Assembly (NCBI GenBank): GCA_041671045.1
Contig: JBAZCF010000004.1
Span: forward strand, 124,001-188,000
Source of the DNA: Parachlamydiales bacterium
Lineage (GTDB): Bacteria > Chlamydiota > Chlamydiia > Chlamydiales > JABDDJ01
Length of the DNA stretch: 64,000 bases
Direction of reading: 5' to 3'
In this document: positions 41,576 through 51,578 of the stretch, one piece after another
Numbering within the stretch: the first letter of the stretch is position 1
How the letters are laid out: every line of letters starts with the position of its first letter
The notes under the pieces: model-generated
Database searches by the model: none
Seen by the model: only the letters and a program-made list of their open reading frames with translations
Told to the model about the DNA's origin: nothing
Program-made: the position numbers and the translations under genes

Positions 41576-43789
41576 ATGACTAATAATATTGCTTGGATCA
41601 GTGCAGCAGGAAATGGGATAGCTAAGGGCGCCCTTGTGTCTCAAGCTCAGAGCAATGAAAAGGTTTTTTTCCAGGGAAGAAGCTATTATCTGGCCAGCCT
41701 TTATCAGCAAGCAGGTGTTTGGCAAACTTTTAATCAGTTCTCTGAGATTTTGGGGACTCTATTTCAAAATACGGTTGTATCTTCGCCCATCCAATTCTCC
41801 CTTTCCACGCTTTCGTATGCTGCTCATGCTTTGATCTTCTTTAGCGCTATGATGAAGAACTCTGAAATTTCTACAGGAACTTCAGTCTGTGATGCACCCT
41901 ACCATATTATAAAAAATGAAATTAGCTATCAGAATTTCCATAAACTAAGGCAGCTTACAAATGCCACTGTCAAGCATGCCGGAAATGTGATTCAAGCAGG
42001 GCAAATTGCGATTGCAGCCTTTAAATTCTACCAAGGATTCCAGGTTGAGGCGATAGCTTCCGCTGCATTAATTGGCATAGGCTTATTGGATAGGAACAAT
42101 CGACTTGGACAAAGAGTAAGCAAACTATTTAATCAGTGCCTTCCGTCTTTGTCCGCTATAGGCGTTTTAGTATCTTTAAGTCCCGTAGCATTAAAACTTG
42201 CAGCTGGGGCAATTTTGATAAATGAGCTTATTCCTGGGATTATCCGTTTCCTCAGAAACACTATGGATAAAGCAGTACATGGATACTATATTACCTATGG
42301 CGGGTACTATCCGCATCTTAAAACATTAGCCTCCTCCAAATCTAATGAACTCAGTCAAGATCTGGACTTAAGCATTTGTAAAAAGGATGTTGAAATTGAT
42401 TTCAAACATTTGGGTGTAGTGCCTACTCTGGATGTAGATACTACCGGGGCCTCCTTCGAAGATTTTAAGGAGTGCTTCAAAGGAATAGATTGGGAGGATG
42501 AAGACAACTTTAAAGTCCTTGAAGAATCCATTCTGAATGATAAAGCGACCATCGAATATTTTGTCGAGTTGTTTAGTCTTACTCCCCCCAATGTGATGAA
42601 TACGATCATCCGAACAGAAAGATCCTTTGTGAAGAAGGCGGGCGAAGAGAATAGACCGTTATTTAGTCTAAATCCTGAGAAACCCGATTTTAGACCTGAA
42701 GGTAAACGCTTTTTGATTGAAAGAGCGCGCCTGAAATTAGCACTCTTTGTTCAAAATCTAGAAGGTGGTAGTCGGCCTGCAGGAGATCTTAGAAGTATCG
42801 ATGAGATGAAAGAGCGTGCTTTGCAAGTTGTTGCCTTTCTTAAATATATGCCTCAGGAAACCGCGGAACAGAGGGACCTGAAGAGAAAAATTATTCTCGA
42901 ATTAGCTATGAACGGTAGCGACTATTCATTCTTCATGATGCAACAATCCATAAATCGTTGCTATAGTATGGTGATCACTAATACGGCACAGAAGTGTACA
43001 TCCCTAAAAACACGATTGCAGCAGTGTTTACAGCAGAAAAGAATGGAGATTGTCCATACATGGTATGATCGGATCCAAGAATATGCACCGATAAACTTTG
43101 GAAGTTTTTTGGGATTCAATATCATGTCCGATGTGCATATCTACAACGAGTTTTACAGTTTTATACAACCGGGGTTAGGGTTGGATGAGAGTAATATTGG
43201 GCAAGATCGTACTGTAGAGTATATCCCTCCTTTAGGATATTTTGTCAGAACATTATTTCCCTATTATAGGCACGCATTTTTCTCACCTTCTCCTTGGAGT
43301 AAAGAAGACGCTATTGAACTGAATAAAACTACTTTAGACGTCATGAAAGCAGCTATGACTTCGTTAAAATTTACTGCATTCGGAAATGAAGAGCAGGGGT
43401 ATTTTTCTAGAGGATGGACCCTCTTAAAAGGTATATATACTGTTCCACGTGATGCTTTTAGATTAATTAACGCAACGATTTTTCTATATTTTGAAGCGAT
43501 TGCCGGTCAATATCGCTATGATAAAGAAACCATTTTGCAGGTTTATAATGAGAATCTAGGCAAAGCCTTCACCCAGGCTGAGTATGATGAATGGTGGGAA
43601 AAAAGGCTGGAGTTCAATCTTATGAAAGACCGGCTTCTTACTGAGAAGGCTAAAGATCCCGAAAAGTTTGTTATTCTTATGTTTATGAAAATGGATATGC
43701 TGAAAAGACGCTGGATACCTAGAGAGATTGTGGCATTCGATTTGAAGAGCAACATATCCGAAGATGTCACAAACTATGTGACAGGCTGA
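41576..43789 (+). CDS. Large hypothetical protein with an N-terminal hydrophobic region
   Basis: A 737-residue protein of no recognised family. The first ~230 residues hold three or four hydrophobic stretches (including LSTLSYAAHALIFFSAMM, IGVLVSLSPVALKLAAGAIL and the nearby ELIPGIIRFL). The remaining 500 are soluble, helical and charged, with a PxxLNKTT/YxRHAFF-type region near 560-590. No cleavable signal peptide. This layout, hydrophobic lobe then long cytosolic part, is common in chlamydial inclusion-membrane or secreted proteins, but that is inference. ATG 41576 replaces an upstream TTG; the leader is very AT-rich without a ribosome-binding site. It runs convergent to the giant gene with only 11 bp between stops. 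Confidence 0.8.
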   Translation: MTNNIAWISAAGNGIAKGALVSQAQSNEKVFFQGRSYYLASLYQQAGVWQTFNQFSEILGTLFQNTVVSSPIQFSLSTLSYAAHALIFFSAMMKNSEISTGTSVCDAPYHIIKNEISYQNFHKLRQLTNATVKHAGNVIQAGQIAIAAFKFYQGFQVEAIASAALIGIGLLDRNNRLGQRVSKLFNQCLPSLSAIGVLVSLSPVALKLAAGAILINELIPGIIRFLRNTMDKAVHGYYITYGGYYPHLKTLASSKSNELSQDLDLSICKKDVEIDFKHLGVVPTLDVDTTGASFEDFKECFKGIDWEDEDNFKVLEESILNDKATIEYFVELFSLTPPNVMNTIIRTERSFVKKAGEENRPLFSLNPEKPDFRPEGKRFLIERARLKLALFVQNLEGGSRPAGDLRSIDEMKERALQVVAFLKYMPQETAEQRDLKRKIILELAMNGSDYSFFMMQQSINRCYSMVITNTAQKCTSLKTRLQQCLQQKRMEIVHTWYDRIQEYAPINFGSFLGFNIMSDVHIYNEFYSFIQPGLGLDESNIGQDRTVEYIPPLGYFVRTLFPYYRHAFFSPSPWSKEDAIELNKTTLDVMKAAMTSLKFTAFGNEEQGYFSRGWTLLKGIYTVPRDAFRLINATIFLYFEAIAGQYRYDKETILQVYNENLGKAFTQAEYDEWWEKRLEFNLMKDRLLTEKAKDPEKFVILMFMKMDMLKRRWIPREIVAFDLKSNISEDVTNYVTG

Positions 43790-43800
43790 TGGACGTTATT

Positions 43801-46800
43801 TTAGTTAGGGACAACCTGTAATTTGTTTTTGGTAAAATGCAGTAGTTTCTTGCACATGGATATTATAATTTGAGTATCCTGATCTAGGAGAGGGGCGTTC
43901 TTTAACTTTAAGTCGAGTTTTACTTTAAGTTCAGAAATACCCGCAATAGTTAAAAGCTTAGGCTCATCAATGAAGGATTTCAGTAGATTCAATGCAAGCC
44001 CGTCTCCATTCATTAAACTTTCTACCCATAATTTAAGGCATGCATTTTGCTTGTTCTGGTCTAGGTAAAGTTCATTATTATCTTCTGTTTCCTTCCAAAG
44101 AAATGAGGTTAAAATCATCCAGCCTCTTAATTTAGGTTCGATATCTCCAGGGGTATTAAGCAAGGAAATTTGATTTAATAGTAAATATTCAAAATAATTT
44201 TGTAATTGATGCGAATCTTCAATCCCCTTAAATACCTGGGTTTCAATACAGATATCTAAAATTGCCAGCAGCTCAAGTTCAATTCGGTCCTCTATTTCTC
44301 TATCTTTAGGTTTAGTTTGAATAAGTTTAGAGAGGATTTTCATCAATTTTTGTTTTAGCTGATCATATTTGAATATTTGTATGTGCTGTTTATCAAGAAA
44401 ATGAAAAAGTCCTTTGCAGGCTGCATGAGGGATATAGTCTGATATGTCCAGCATCCGAAGGAGAGTATTAAAAATATAAGCATACATCTCAACGAGGCCG
44501 GGGGAGTCTGCTTTATAAAGATATGTTTGTAATCCTGCTAGCAGGCACATATGGATGTAAACATTTCCCCAACACTCCCTTGCTGTAGTATAAGTCCATA
44601 TATTGACAAAGGCAGTACCTGCTTCATTTATTATTTCTTTCTGCGATCGACTATTCCAATCTAACAATGCGAAAGAGATGTTAGGGGTTATCCCTTTGAT
44701 GTTATAGATCCTATTGCATTCGAAAATAAGGTTTGACATACAATAGAGTAGAGAATACTTGTCCACTGATTTTGAATTAAATATCTTACTCTGCATTTCT
44801 TTATATTTATTAATATTAGTATCTTCTCCGAGGCGATGGATTTCGAAATTCATCAATAGAATGTTGTAGGCTAAGTAGAGTCCTTTACCGTGTCTAGGAG
44901 TATGCGTTAGCATTTTTTGAAATAATGAAAATGCAGCAGCTGTATGTTTCTTTTCATTAGCGGGATAGCGGTGCGCTTGATCTATTTCAGTTTCCAAAAG
45001 CAGGAGAAGGAATGCGAATTTTGGATCGTTTACCCAATAGTACCTGCTTAGGCTTCCCGGCTTATAAATGGATGAGAAGTGAATAGAAATATTCTGGGTC
45101 AGTGTATTGACTACACTGCATATCACATTTTGGTTGTAATAGGATGCATCGCCGGAAGAGTTTTCAACCAATAGTTCGGCAATATGTTTAAATACAAAAT
45201 AGCTTTTGTTCGTGGAATGATGGACGATTACCTTCGGATTGCTAAGAACTTTCCTCTTAAAAAGCACATTAGCAAATGTTTTTGCACGTAAATTAAAGCC
45301 GGAATCTGACAAGGAGATTAGGAACAAATGAACAAGGACTTCAAGTTTATATCTGAAGCCATTGCTGTAGGAGGGATCATACATATTTATACTTAAACAG
45401 TATCCCATGGCATTTTCTATCAATTCTTTTATTTTAGAATTATTTGCCGGAGTTTGCTGCTGTTCTCTAAGCTTGCAAATACTTTCAAGGGGAATTAACA
45501 ATTGAACGAGGATTTGGGAGTTGCATGAGGGTGGTGGTTTATTTTCTATAATGCAGGAACTAATATGTTCGTGCATACTCTGGGGAAGGATGTCTAAGAG
45601 GCTCCGCGGATTAGCAAAAACTTTGCTGGGATGATTAATACTGCAGTGCACTAAGCGGGAACATTCAATGGATAAATAGGTATCATTCGCTAGTGTAAAG
45701 ATATTTCTAAAAGAAGTTTTTCTCTCTTCCATAGTTCCATATTTCATTGTAGAAGCGAATATAGAATTCAGAAAGTGGCTGAAAATAGGGAGGAGGTTAT
45801 CGCTAAGTGGGGAGGCTTCAATGATTGCAGCATAGATTTTCTCTACAGTCATTTCGATGAAATTAGGCCACTCAATGGGGTTATTAAGATTAATAGTATT
45901 TAAAAAGAACTCCACCTCTTTGAACAGAATTTCTGTCTCCAGAGTAGTATCCGGGGGGTTATGGGAAACAAGAACCGCAAATTTTTGGAAACCAAGGCAT
46001 AGAAGGTTTGTGCCTAAAGTAAAATTTATCCCGGTACGATGGGAAGGGTGTATTTGCAAGAAATAGAAAAGTGATTTTGTCAATCTAGACATGGCGACAG
46101 GCTTGCAGGTATTAGGGAGAAGCTCGCAAATGGTAGTGTAAACATTTGAAAAAGTGTTTACATCGGTGTTTTCAAAGTCCCTAAAAGCGAAATAATAAAG
46201 CCTGTGAATCGAACGGCTTAAGCAAGCAGGATGTGATTTACGTAAATAATGAAATGTAAGCCAGAAAGAGGAGATGTTTTCTTCAAAAGTGGTGAGTCTA
46301 ATTTCTTGACTGTCTGTATCTAAGTTATTTAAGAAGAAGCTCAAAAGGCGATGATATTCATTATTCAAAGGATAGAGCTGATTTTTCAAACACAAAGATA
46401 ATATGCCCACAGCGATAGGGATAACTCTGCGGCATAACTTCTCATCATCCATAGCAGGATGAAAGAAAAGCCTTTCGAGTAAGTCTTTAAGAACACTTAT
46501 ATAATCTAAGTTATCCTTCAGGGCATTATAATACTTAAGATTTAACTGGAAGAGGTAGTCTATGAATGCAATTTGACTTTGTGCACCAGTAAGATCATAA
46601 CATTGCTCAAGTGCATCTAAAGTTTTTTTATCAAGATCTTGTGCGTTTCCACTGTTTAAATTGTAATATTGCGACGGGGTTAAAAATCCTTTAGGGCTTA
46701 ATAATACATCTAAGAAAAGATTGTTCAACTGATTCATATGACTAGGCATATCTTTGAAAGGACTGAAGGTAATTTCAAAATCGGTATGTATTTTAATTTG

Positions 46801-49800
46801 CTGAGTAAAATCACGTGAAGCCAAAATACGGGATACAGTTACCTCCACAGCAGCCTGGATTAACTTAAAAGCTTCTGTAAATAATAGAGGGTGGTTATTG
46901 AAATAGATAATGAGATGCATCATCAGGGCATCATAGAAAGGGTCTGTGTGGGAATGGGCGGAATGGAGCATGTCAAACAAGGTATTATACCATAATGAAT
47001 CCAAGCGGGCTTGTACTGATTTGCCTAAGGCCTTATGCAGTAAAGGAAAAATATAGGGACAGTTTATGACTGCAGAAAGAGGTGCAGTTTCTTCTAAAAT
47101 ATTAAAAACGTAAGGTGCAAGTATTTTAGGGATCTCTTTAATATATTTTGCACAGTAGGAGGATATAAAACTGATTTGAATTTCTTTTGCTTTTTGAATG
47201 TCCCCATTTTGGAAGGTTGCTTGGACGATCCAAGGGAAAAATCCTGCAAGAACAGTCTGTTTATAGAGGGCTTTTGATTTTTCAAAGATCTTAAAAAGAT
47301 GGATGGCTAATTGCGCATCTAGTTTCTTTGGCCATTTTGTAGCATTGTCGAAGAGAAGGTCTATGGATTGTTTATTGTATTTAGGATGCTTTTCAACCGT
47401 TATTAAAATATATGCGCAGCACACAATCAATACATTTTGATAGTTCTTCTGAAAAGCAAGCGGAATAAGAACTTGTAAAATAGAATGTTGCAGCGCAGGT
47501 TTAAATTTATAGCGTCCTGCCTCGTTAAGCACTTCAAGAATAAAATCTTCGGAAGAAGCTTCTGTGCATTGGAAAAGTCTACAAAGGATATTTCTTCTTT
47601 TGTCAGGAGGAATCGTTGTCTCAGCACGGAGACACTTAAATAGGTCTTTAAGGCTGTCAAATAAACTTATGAGTTCTGAAGGTGCATGAAGGCCAAGTGC
47701 CACAATAGTTTGATTTGATGTTGGCTGGGAAGATGTCTTCCAAATTGCGAACGTATGGACTGCTAGAGTTTTTTTTCCTTTGTGTTCAACCCATTTCCAC
47801 AAGCAATCCCAATCGGAGCCGTTCAAAAGAGGCGCGTACTTTTTTATGAGATCCGGCATTTTGGGGTGGGTAAAAGTAAAATCTGCCCAAAGTGTTCTAA
47901 GAGAGATAATTTTGCTTTCATCCGAAGATGTTTCATTATTAGAATCCAGCAGGTAAACGATTAACTGGTTATAGTCATTATTTTTCAGGGCTTCGCTTAA
48001 ATTATATTCGTAGTGTTTCGTTATGCGTTTGTCATTAGGAAATAGGTGTTTGATCGAAGTGAGGAATTTCCAAGGGATGAGATTATTGCCATTCAATAGT
48101 AAAGAAATAATCTTTAATAGGGGTTCGTACTCGTCAGTCTTAGCAGCACTTTTCTGAATATTTTGTTTCTGTGCAGCGCGTACAACCAGCAGGTGCAGAG
48201 CAGGGTCATCAGGTATTTTCTCCATAAATGCCAGCATAAGACTAAAAGTTTCACAATTGCTAAATGAAGGAGTGGCATTTGCCGTTTGGAACCACTCTAA
48301 GTAAACATTTGGATTAGCTGAAATCTGCTGTAGGGCTAGGGAAATATATAATTCTCTTTGGGATGTCGAGAAAGTCTTCATTCTATTGTAAAGGCTTATG
48401 AAAGTGGGATTAGCAACTGTAACATTCTTAGAGGCCTCGATTTGGAGCGCTTCCAGCAGGCAGTCTGTTTTTAACTCTTCATAAACTAATAAAGCGTTTT
48501 CCTGATGAAGTTTTGCATCGTCTCTATGTCTTGCGGAAAGTAGTAGATGATTGGAAAAAGCAGACCATTCCTTGGACGCTGGTGTATGTGCTTTCAAAGT
48601 GGCCAGAGTTTTTGCTATGGCTGTGGATAGATTTAGTGATTCAAGAGTGTCTTCTGTTACCAATGTACGGGCAATTTCTAGAAATAGAACGTAATTAGAT
48701 TCATTGATCAGATTGCTATCCCTTTTCAGGGCAGGTGTTAGTAGGGGTGTTAATGAAAAACTATTTCCCACGTTCTGAAGAAATTTTATCGTTTCATTTC
48801 TCAGCAGATCAATTGCAGTGACATCCTTAAATAAAGGGTGACTTTGAGCCTTCAAAAGAAGAGCATATAGTTTAGGTGCAGAGGGTTGTATTTCGGTGAA
48901 CTTTTCGATGATTTTCAAGATGACACGATATACTTCTAAATTATTTTCTGAGGGGATCGGAGTTACCGAAAGCCAATCCGTAGCCATTTCTGATAAGGCA
49001 TAAAGGCATCTTTTAGATATAACTTCAGGTGTTTCATCATCTAATAAGATGAAAAGACGCCTCCAATAGTTTAAATAAGATGGCACGAGCTGTTTGAAAA
49101 GCCTGCTCTTGAATATTTCTACAACGGATGCAAATTCATTTTTCCAGGGAAATTTCGATCCCAATTTTGATATTTCATCGGCAAGCAAAATGCCTTGTCG
49201 ACAAGATTCTTCCAACTGTTGGGGATTTTGACTATTGAATGTCTTTTTTAATTTAATGAAAGCTTTTAGATAGTTGTCTCGAAGGGGTGCCTCCTCAAAG
49301 GAAACGTTAATCGTCCGATGTGAACATAAATCATATAATTTGCACCAACAGGAAATCTTATGTGATGCACTAGTCATAAGGAGTCTAAGTTTATCGGATA
49401 GATATTTTAAGGAAGTTGTATCTAACGTCCCTTGGTTTACAGCAGTCTGCAATTCATCAATAGCGGTTTCAGGATAGTAAAAAAGCATCCTGCAGATGAA
49501 CCTCAGTTCAAATGCGGGTTTTTCAATCAGCTGGACCCTCCACAGTTCAAACGCAAATGCACTGAGTTGCGGGTCTCCGCTATAGGCAAGAGCAAGCATC
49601 CAACCCTGAGGAGTACACTGTATTAAATACCCTAAAATGACGGAATGCATATGTTTCGGGCTGACTGATAATAATAACGATTTTCCGACTTGTATTGCTG
49701 TTTCACGTATCAGAGGATGATTTGCATTCATCACATGCGGAAGTATAGTCATGCATAAGATTTCTTCAGCCTTCTGAACCCCTAGAGCGCGCAGCTGCAT

Positions 49801-51471
49801 TAACAAAGAAAGGGCGATAAGTTGGAGTATCTTATTTTCAGGCTTGCCCCAGCTCTGAACTTTGGCTAAAAGGGCTTCAGCTTCAAATACAATGCGCTCT
49901 TTGTATTTACTAAAAACCGGGATTGTACTTTCTGTTGCAATGGATAAAGAAAATACAGAAGTAAAAATATCTATCAAGAGGGGAGAGTATTCATCTAAAA
50001 AAAGATGAACCCTTTCAGTAGAGGTAGCAAGGGCGTTTGGGTCCCACTCCAACAAGATTTTAAAGCCTGTGTCATGAATGAGCTCAAGGAAGGGTTCATC
50101 GAATATTTTTGTAAGATGGACTTTCGAATTGTGCATTGAGGGGCATGCCAGCATAAGCCCAATACTTGCATTTAACATCAGAGCTATGACTGAAGCAGGA
50201 ATTCCGCTATGCCGTGCATTGAAAAGGGGATCACTAGCTTGGGTGTTTTCCGAGAACAACTTTTTGAATGCAAGTTGAGTATAAGGTTTCAATCCTTTTT
50301 GAAAATTTACCTCCCTCTCGCAGATGAGCTCAAAGGCTAAGAATAGAACAAATTTTATCTCGCTAGTATTGTCTGATTGCTCGTTAGTAATGTCTGAATG
50401 GCTGATCACATGATTATGGATGTATTCTGCAAATTTGGAAGCCCATTTTTTTTTATCATGGGATTTATTGGAAGCCCATTTATTTTTATCTTGGGATTTA
50501 TTGAGAGCCCATTTTTTTTTATCTTGAAATTTATTGGAATGAGCGAACAAATAGGATGTCAGCATAGAACGTTTATAGCATTTGTTTCCGTTAAGAAAGC
50601 CCCAAATAAGGCCTAGAAGGGCGAGGTAATTTTTATCAGCGGCCTCATCATCGTACATGATTTTAAGCAGTAAGTCTGCAAATGCGCGCCGGTGGCTGTT
50701 GGGGTATCTGCTAAGGGGGGTAATATGTAATTTGTCTTCATATAAGCTTGTGGGTGTAATAGCAAAATGGAACGCACTATTTCTAAAAAGTGAGAAATTA
50801 TCCTCCTTATAATACCCTAAACCATAATCAATACGGTCTTCAGGGATTTTAATAAGCAGATTGGGTTCTTCTTCTGATATGGAAGATTTGAGCTCTTTCC
50901 CTATAAATGCACAAGCAGCTGTGTTAAGAATGAAGAGCTGTTTTTGGGTTACCGGCTTGGAAAATTCAGCGCGTATGTCTAAATCTTTAGGTAAGACATC
51001 AAGGCGTTTTTCGGTGTTTGCATTCAATAAGGATGGCACCTCTATCAGTAGCTCCCTAACATATGTCTTTCCTGCAGCTTTTGGGGAGGTGGAACCGATT
51101 ATCTTGAAATGTTTAATGGGGTTTCCAAGGGCTATAGAGGCTTCATATTGGGATTTTAAGAAGTCCGAGATCGTTTTGGAATTGTTGGTAGATTTTAAGG
51201 TGCGATTTAAGATGCTTTGAAGATTGATCTCAGCTTCTTCCAGGGCTTCTTCAGGAGGCAGAGGCTTTAAATATTCGGCTTTTAAGGAATAGGTTTCATC
51301 TAAATAGGGGAGAGCGTTTGCAATTTCCTGATCTTCTGGTGTTTCAACGGGATGAAATTTACCTTTATGTACTATAGGGATAGCTTCTGCAGAAGGAGAA
51401 GAAGATGAGATTAAGGGATTTTGATGGATAGGGGAAATAGTAGAGACGGCCGAAACAATCGTTATAGACAT
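43801..51471 (-). CDS. Giant helical protein (2556 residues), paralogue of the upstream giant gene
   Basis: One uninterrupted frame of 2556 codons. After a Ser/Pro/Ile-rich N-terminus (1-35), residues about 38-330 are a conserved domain shared with the 3131-residue paralogue: HPVETPEDQEIANA, DFLKSQYEASIALGNPI, FKIIGST (GS at 126-127), PKDLDIRAEF (DLD 163-165) and ADKNYLA...GNKCYKRSM. The GS plus DLD pattern faintly recalls nucleotidyltransferase folds, but the two parts are ~37 residues apart instead of about a dozen. The rest is predicted alpha-solenoid without membrane helices or signal peptide. An 11-residue repeat is expanded at about 311-347. Function unknown; its size and lack of known domains fit a secreted effector or scaffold. 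Confidence 0.88.
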   Translation of the reverse strand: MSITIVSAVSTISPIHQNPLISSSSPSAEAIPIVHKGKFHPVETPEDQEIANALPYLDETYSLKAEYLKPLPPEEALEEAEINLQSILNRTLKSTNNSKTISDFLKSQYEASIALGNPIKHFKIIGSTSPKAAGKTYVRELLIEVPSLLNANTEKRLDVLPKDLDIRAEFSKPVTQKQLFILNTAACAFIGKELKSSISEEEPNLLIKIPEDRIDYGLGYYKEDNFSLFRNSAFHFAITPTSLYEDKLHITPLSRYPNSHRRAFADLLLKIMYDDEAADKNYLALLGLIWGFLNGNKCYKRSMLTSYLFAHSNKFQDKKKWALNKSQDKNKWASNKSHDKKKWASKFAEYIHNHVISHSDITNEQSDNTSEIKFVLFLAFELICEREVNFQKGLKPYTQLAFKKLFSENTQASDPLFNARHSGIPASVIALMLNASIGLMLACPSMHNSKVHLTKIFDEPFLELIHDTGFKILLEWDPNALATSTERVHLFLDEYSPLLIDIFTSVFSLSIATESTIPVFSKYKERIVFEAEALLAKVQSWGKPENKILQLIALSLLMQLRALGVQKAEEILCMTILPHVMNANHPLIRETAIQVGKSLLLSVSPKHMHSVILGYLIQCTPQGWMLALAYSGDPQLSAFAFELWRVQLIEKPAFELRFICRMLFYYPETAIDELQTAVNQGTLDTTSLKYLSDKLRLLMTSASHKISCWCKLYDLCSHRTINVSFEEAPLRDNYLKAFIKLKKTFNSQNPQQLEESCRQGILLADEISKLGSKFPWKNEFASVVEIFKSRLFKQLVPSYLNYWRRLFILLDDETPEVISKRCLYALSEMATDWLSVTPIPSENNLEVYRVILKIIEKFTEIQPSAPKLYALLLKAQSHPLFKDVTAIDLLRNETIKFLQNVGNSFSLTPLLTPALKRDSNLINESNYVLFLEIARTLVTEDTLESLNLSTAIAKTLATLKAHTPASKEWSAFSNHLLLSARHRDDAKLHQENALLVYEELKTDCLLEALQIEASKNVTVANPTFISLYNRMKTFSTSQRELYISLALQQISANPNVYLEWFQTANATPSFSNCETFSLMLAFMEKIPDDPALHLLVVRAAQKQNIQKSAAKTDEYEPLLKIISLLLNGNNLIPWKFLTSIKHLFPNDKRITKHYEYNLSEALKNNDYNQLIVYLLDSNNETSSDESKIISLRTLWADFTFTHPKMPDLIKKYAPLLNGSDWDCLWKWVEHKGKKTLAVHTFAIWKTSSQPTSNQTIVALGLHAPSELISLFDSLKDLFKCLRAETTIPPDKRRNILCRLFQCTEASSEDFILEVLNEAGRYKFKPALQHSILQVLIPLAFQKNYQNVLIVCCAYILITVEKHPKYNKQSIDLLFDNATKWPKKLDAQLAIHLFKIFEKSKALYKQTVLAGFFPWIVQATFQNGDIQKAKEIQISFISSYCAKYIKEIPKILAPYVFNILEETAPLSAVINCPYIFPLLHKALGKSVQARLDSLWYNTLFDMLHSAHSHTDPFYDALMMHLIIYFNNHPLLFTEAFKLIQAAVEVTVSRILASRDFTQQIKIHTDFEITFSPFKDMPSHMNQLNNLFLDVLLSPKGFLTPSQYYNLNSGNAQDLDKKTLDALEQCYDLTGAQSQIAFIDYLFQLNLKYYNALKDNLDYISVLKDLLERLFFHPAMDDEKLCRRVIPIAVGILSLCLKNQLYPLNNEYHRLLSFFLNNLDTDSQEIRLTTFEENISSFWLTFHYLRKSHPACLSRSIHRLYYFAFRDFENTDVNTFSNVYTTICELLPNTCKPVAMSRLTKSLFYFLQIHPSHRTGINFTLGTNLLCLGFQKFAVLVSHNPPDTTLETEILFKEVEFFLNTINLNNPIEWPNFIEMTVEKIYAAIIEASPLSDNLLPIFSHFLNSIFASTMKYGTMEERKTSFRNIFTLANDTYLSIECSRLVHCSINHPSKVFANPRSLLDILPQSMHEHISSCIIENKPPPSCNSQILVQLLIPLESICKLREQQQTPANNSKIKELIENAMGYCLSINMYDPSYSNGFRYKLEVLVHLFLISLSDSGFNLRAKTFANVLFKRKVLSNPKVIVHHSTNKSYFVFKHIAELLVENSSGDASYYNQNVICSVVNTLTQNISIHFSSIYKPGSLSRYYWVNDPKFAFLLLLLETEIDQAHRYPANEKKHTAAAFSLFQKMLTHTPRHGKGLYLAYNILLMNFEIHRLGEDTNINKYKEMQSKIFNSKSVDKYSLLYCMSNLIFECNRIYNIKGITPNISFALLDWNSRSQKEIINEAGTAFVNIWTYTTARECWGNVYIHMCLLAGLQTYLYKADSPGLVEMYAYIFNTLLRMLDISDYIPHAACKGLFHFLDKQHIQIFKYDQLKQKLMKILSKLIQTKPKDREIEDRIELELLAILDICIETQVFKGIEDSHQLQNYFEYLLLNQISLLNTPGDIEPKLRGWMILTSFLWKETEDNNELYLDQNKQNACLKLWVESLMNGDGLALNLLKSFIDEPKLLTIAGISELKVKLDLKLKNAPLLDQDTQIIISMCKKLLHFTKNKLQVVPN
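50430..50540. repeat. 33-bp in-frame tandem repeat in the 2556-residue gene
   Basis: About 3.3 copies of a 33-bp unit (anchored on GGAAGCCCAT at 50437, 50470 and a variant at 50503) encode 11-residue repeats such as QDKKKWALNKS, QDKNKWASNKS and HDKKKWASKF. The paralogue has a single unit at the same place (FEDKWGLWPSKI), so the expansion is specific to this gene. Confidence 0.85.
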
Positions 51472-51578
51472 GATATTCCGTTATCTTTGTTATATACTCA
51501 ATTGAACTTATAGAATCATCAAGATATCCTTTAATTTTATTTTTTTGTACTAGCCTTCTTAAGAGATCTTTAGGGGTA

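Noticed and set aside
50398..50616. Plus-strand hydrophobic frame in the giant gene repeat region
   Set aside because: It is the reverse reading of the Lys/Trp-rich tandem repeat, which gives Phe/Ile-rich output; no independent support.
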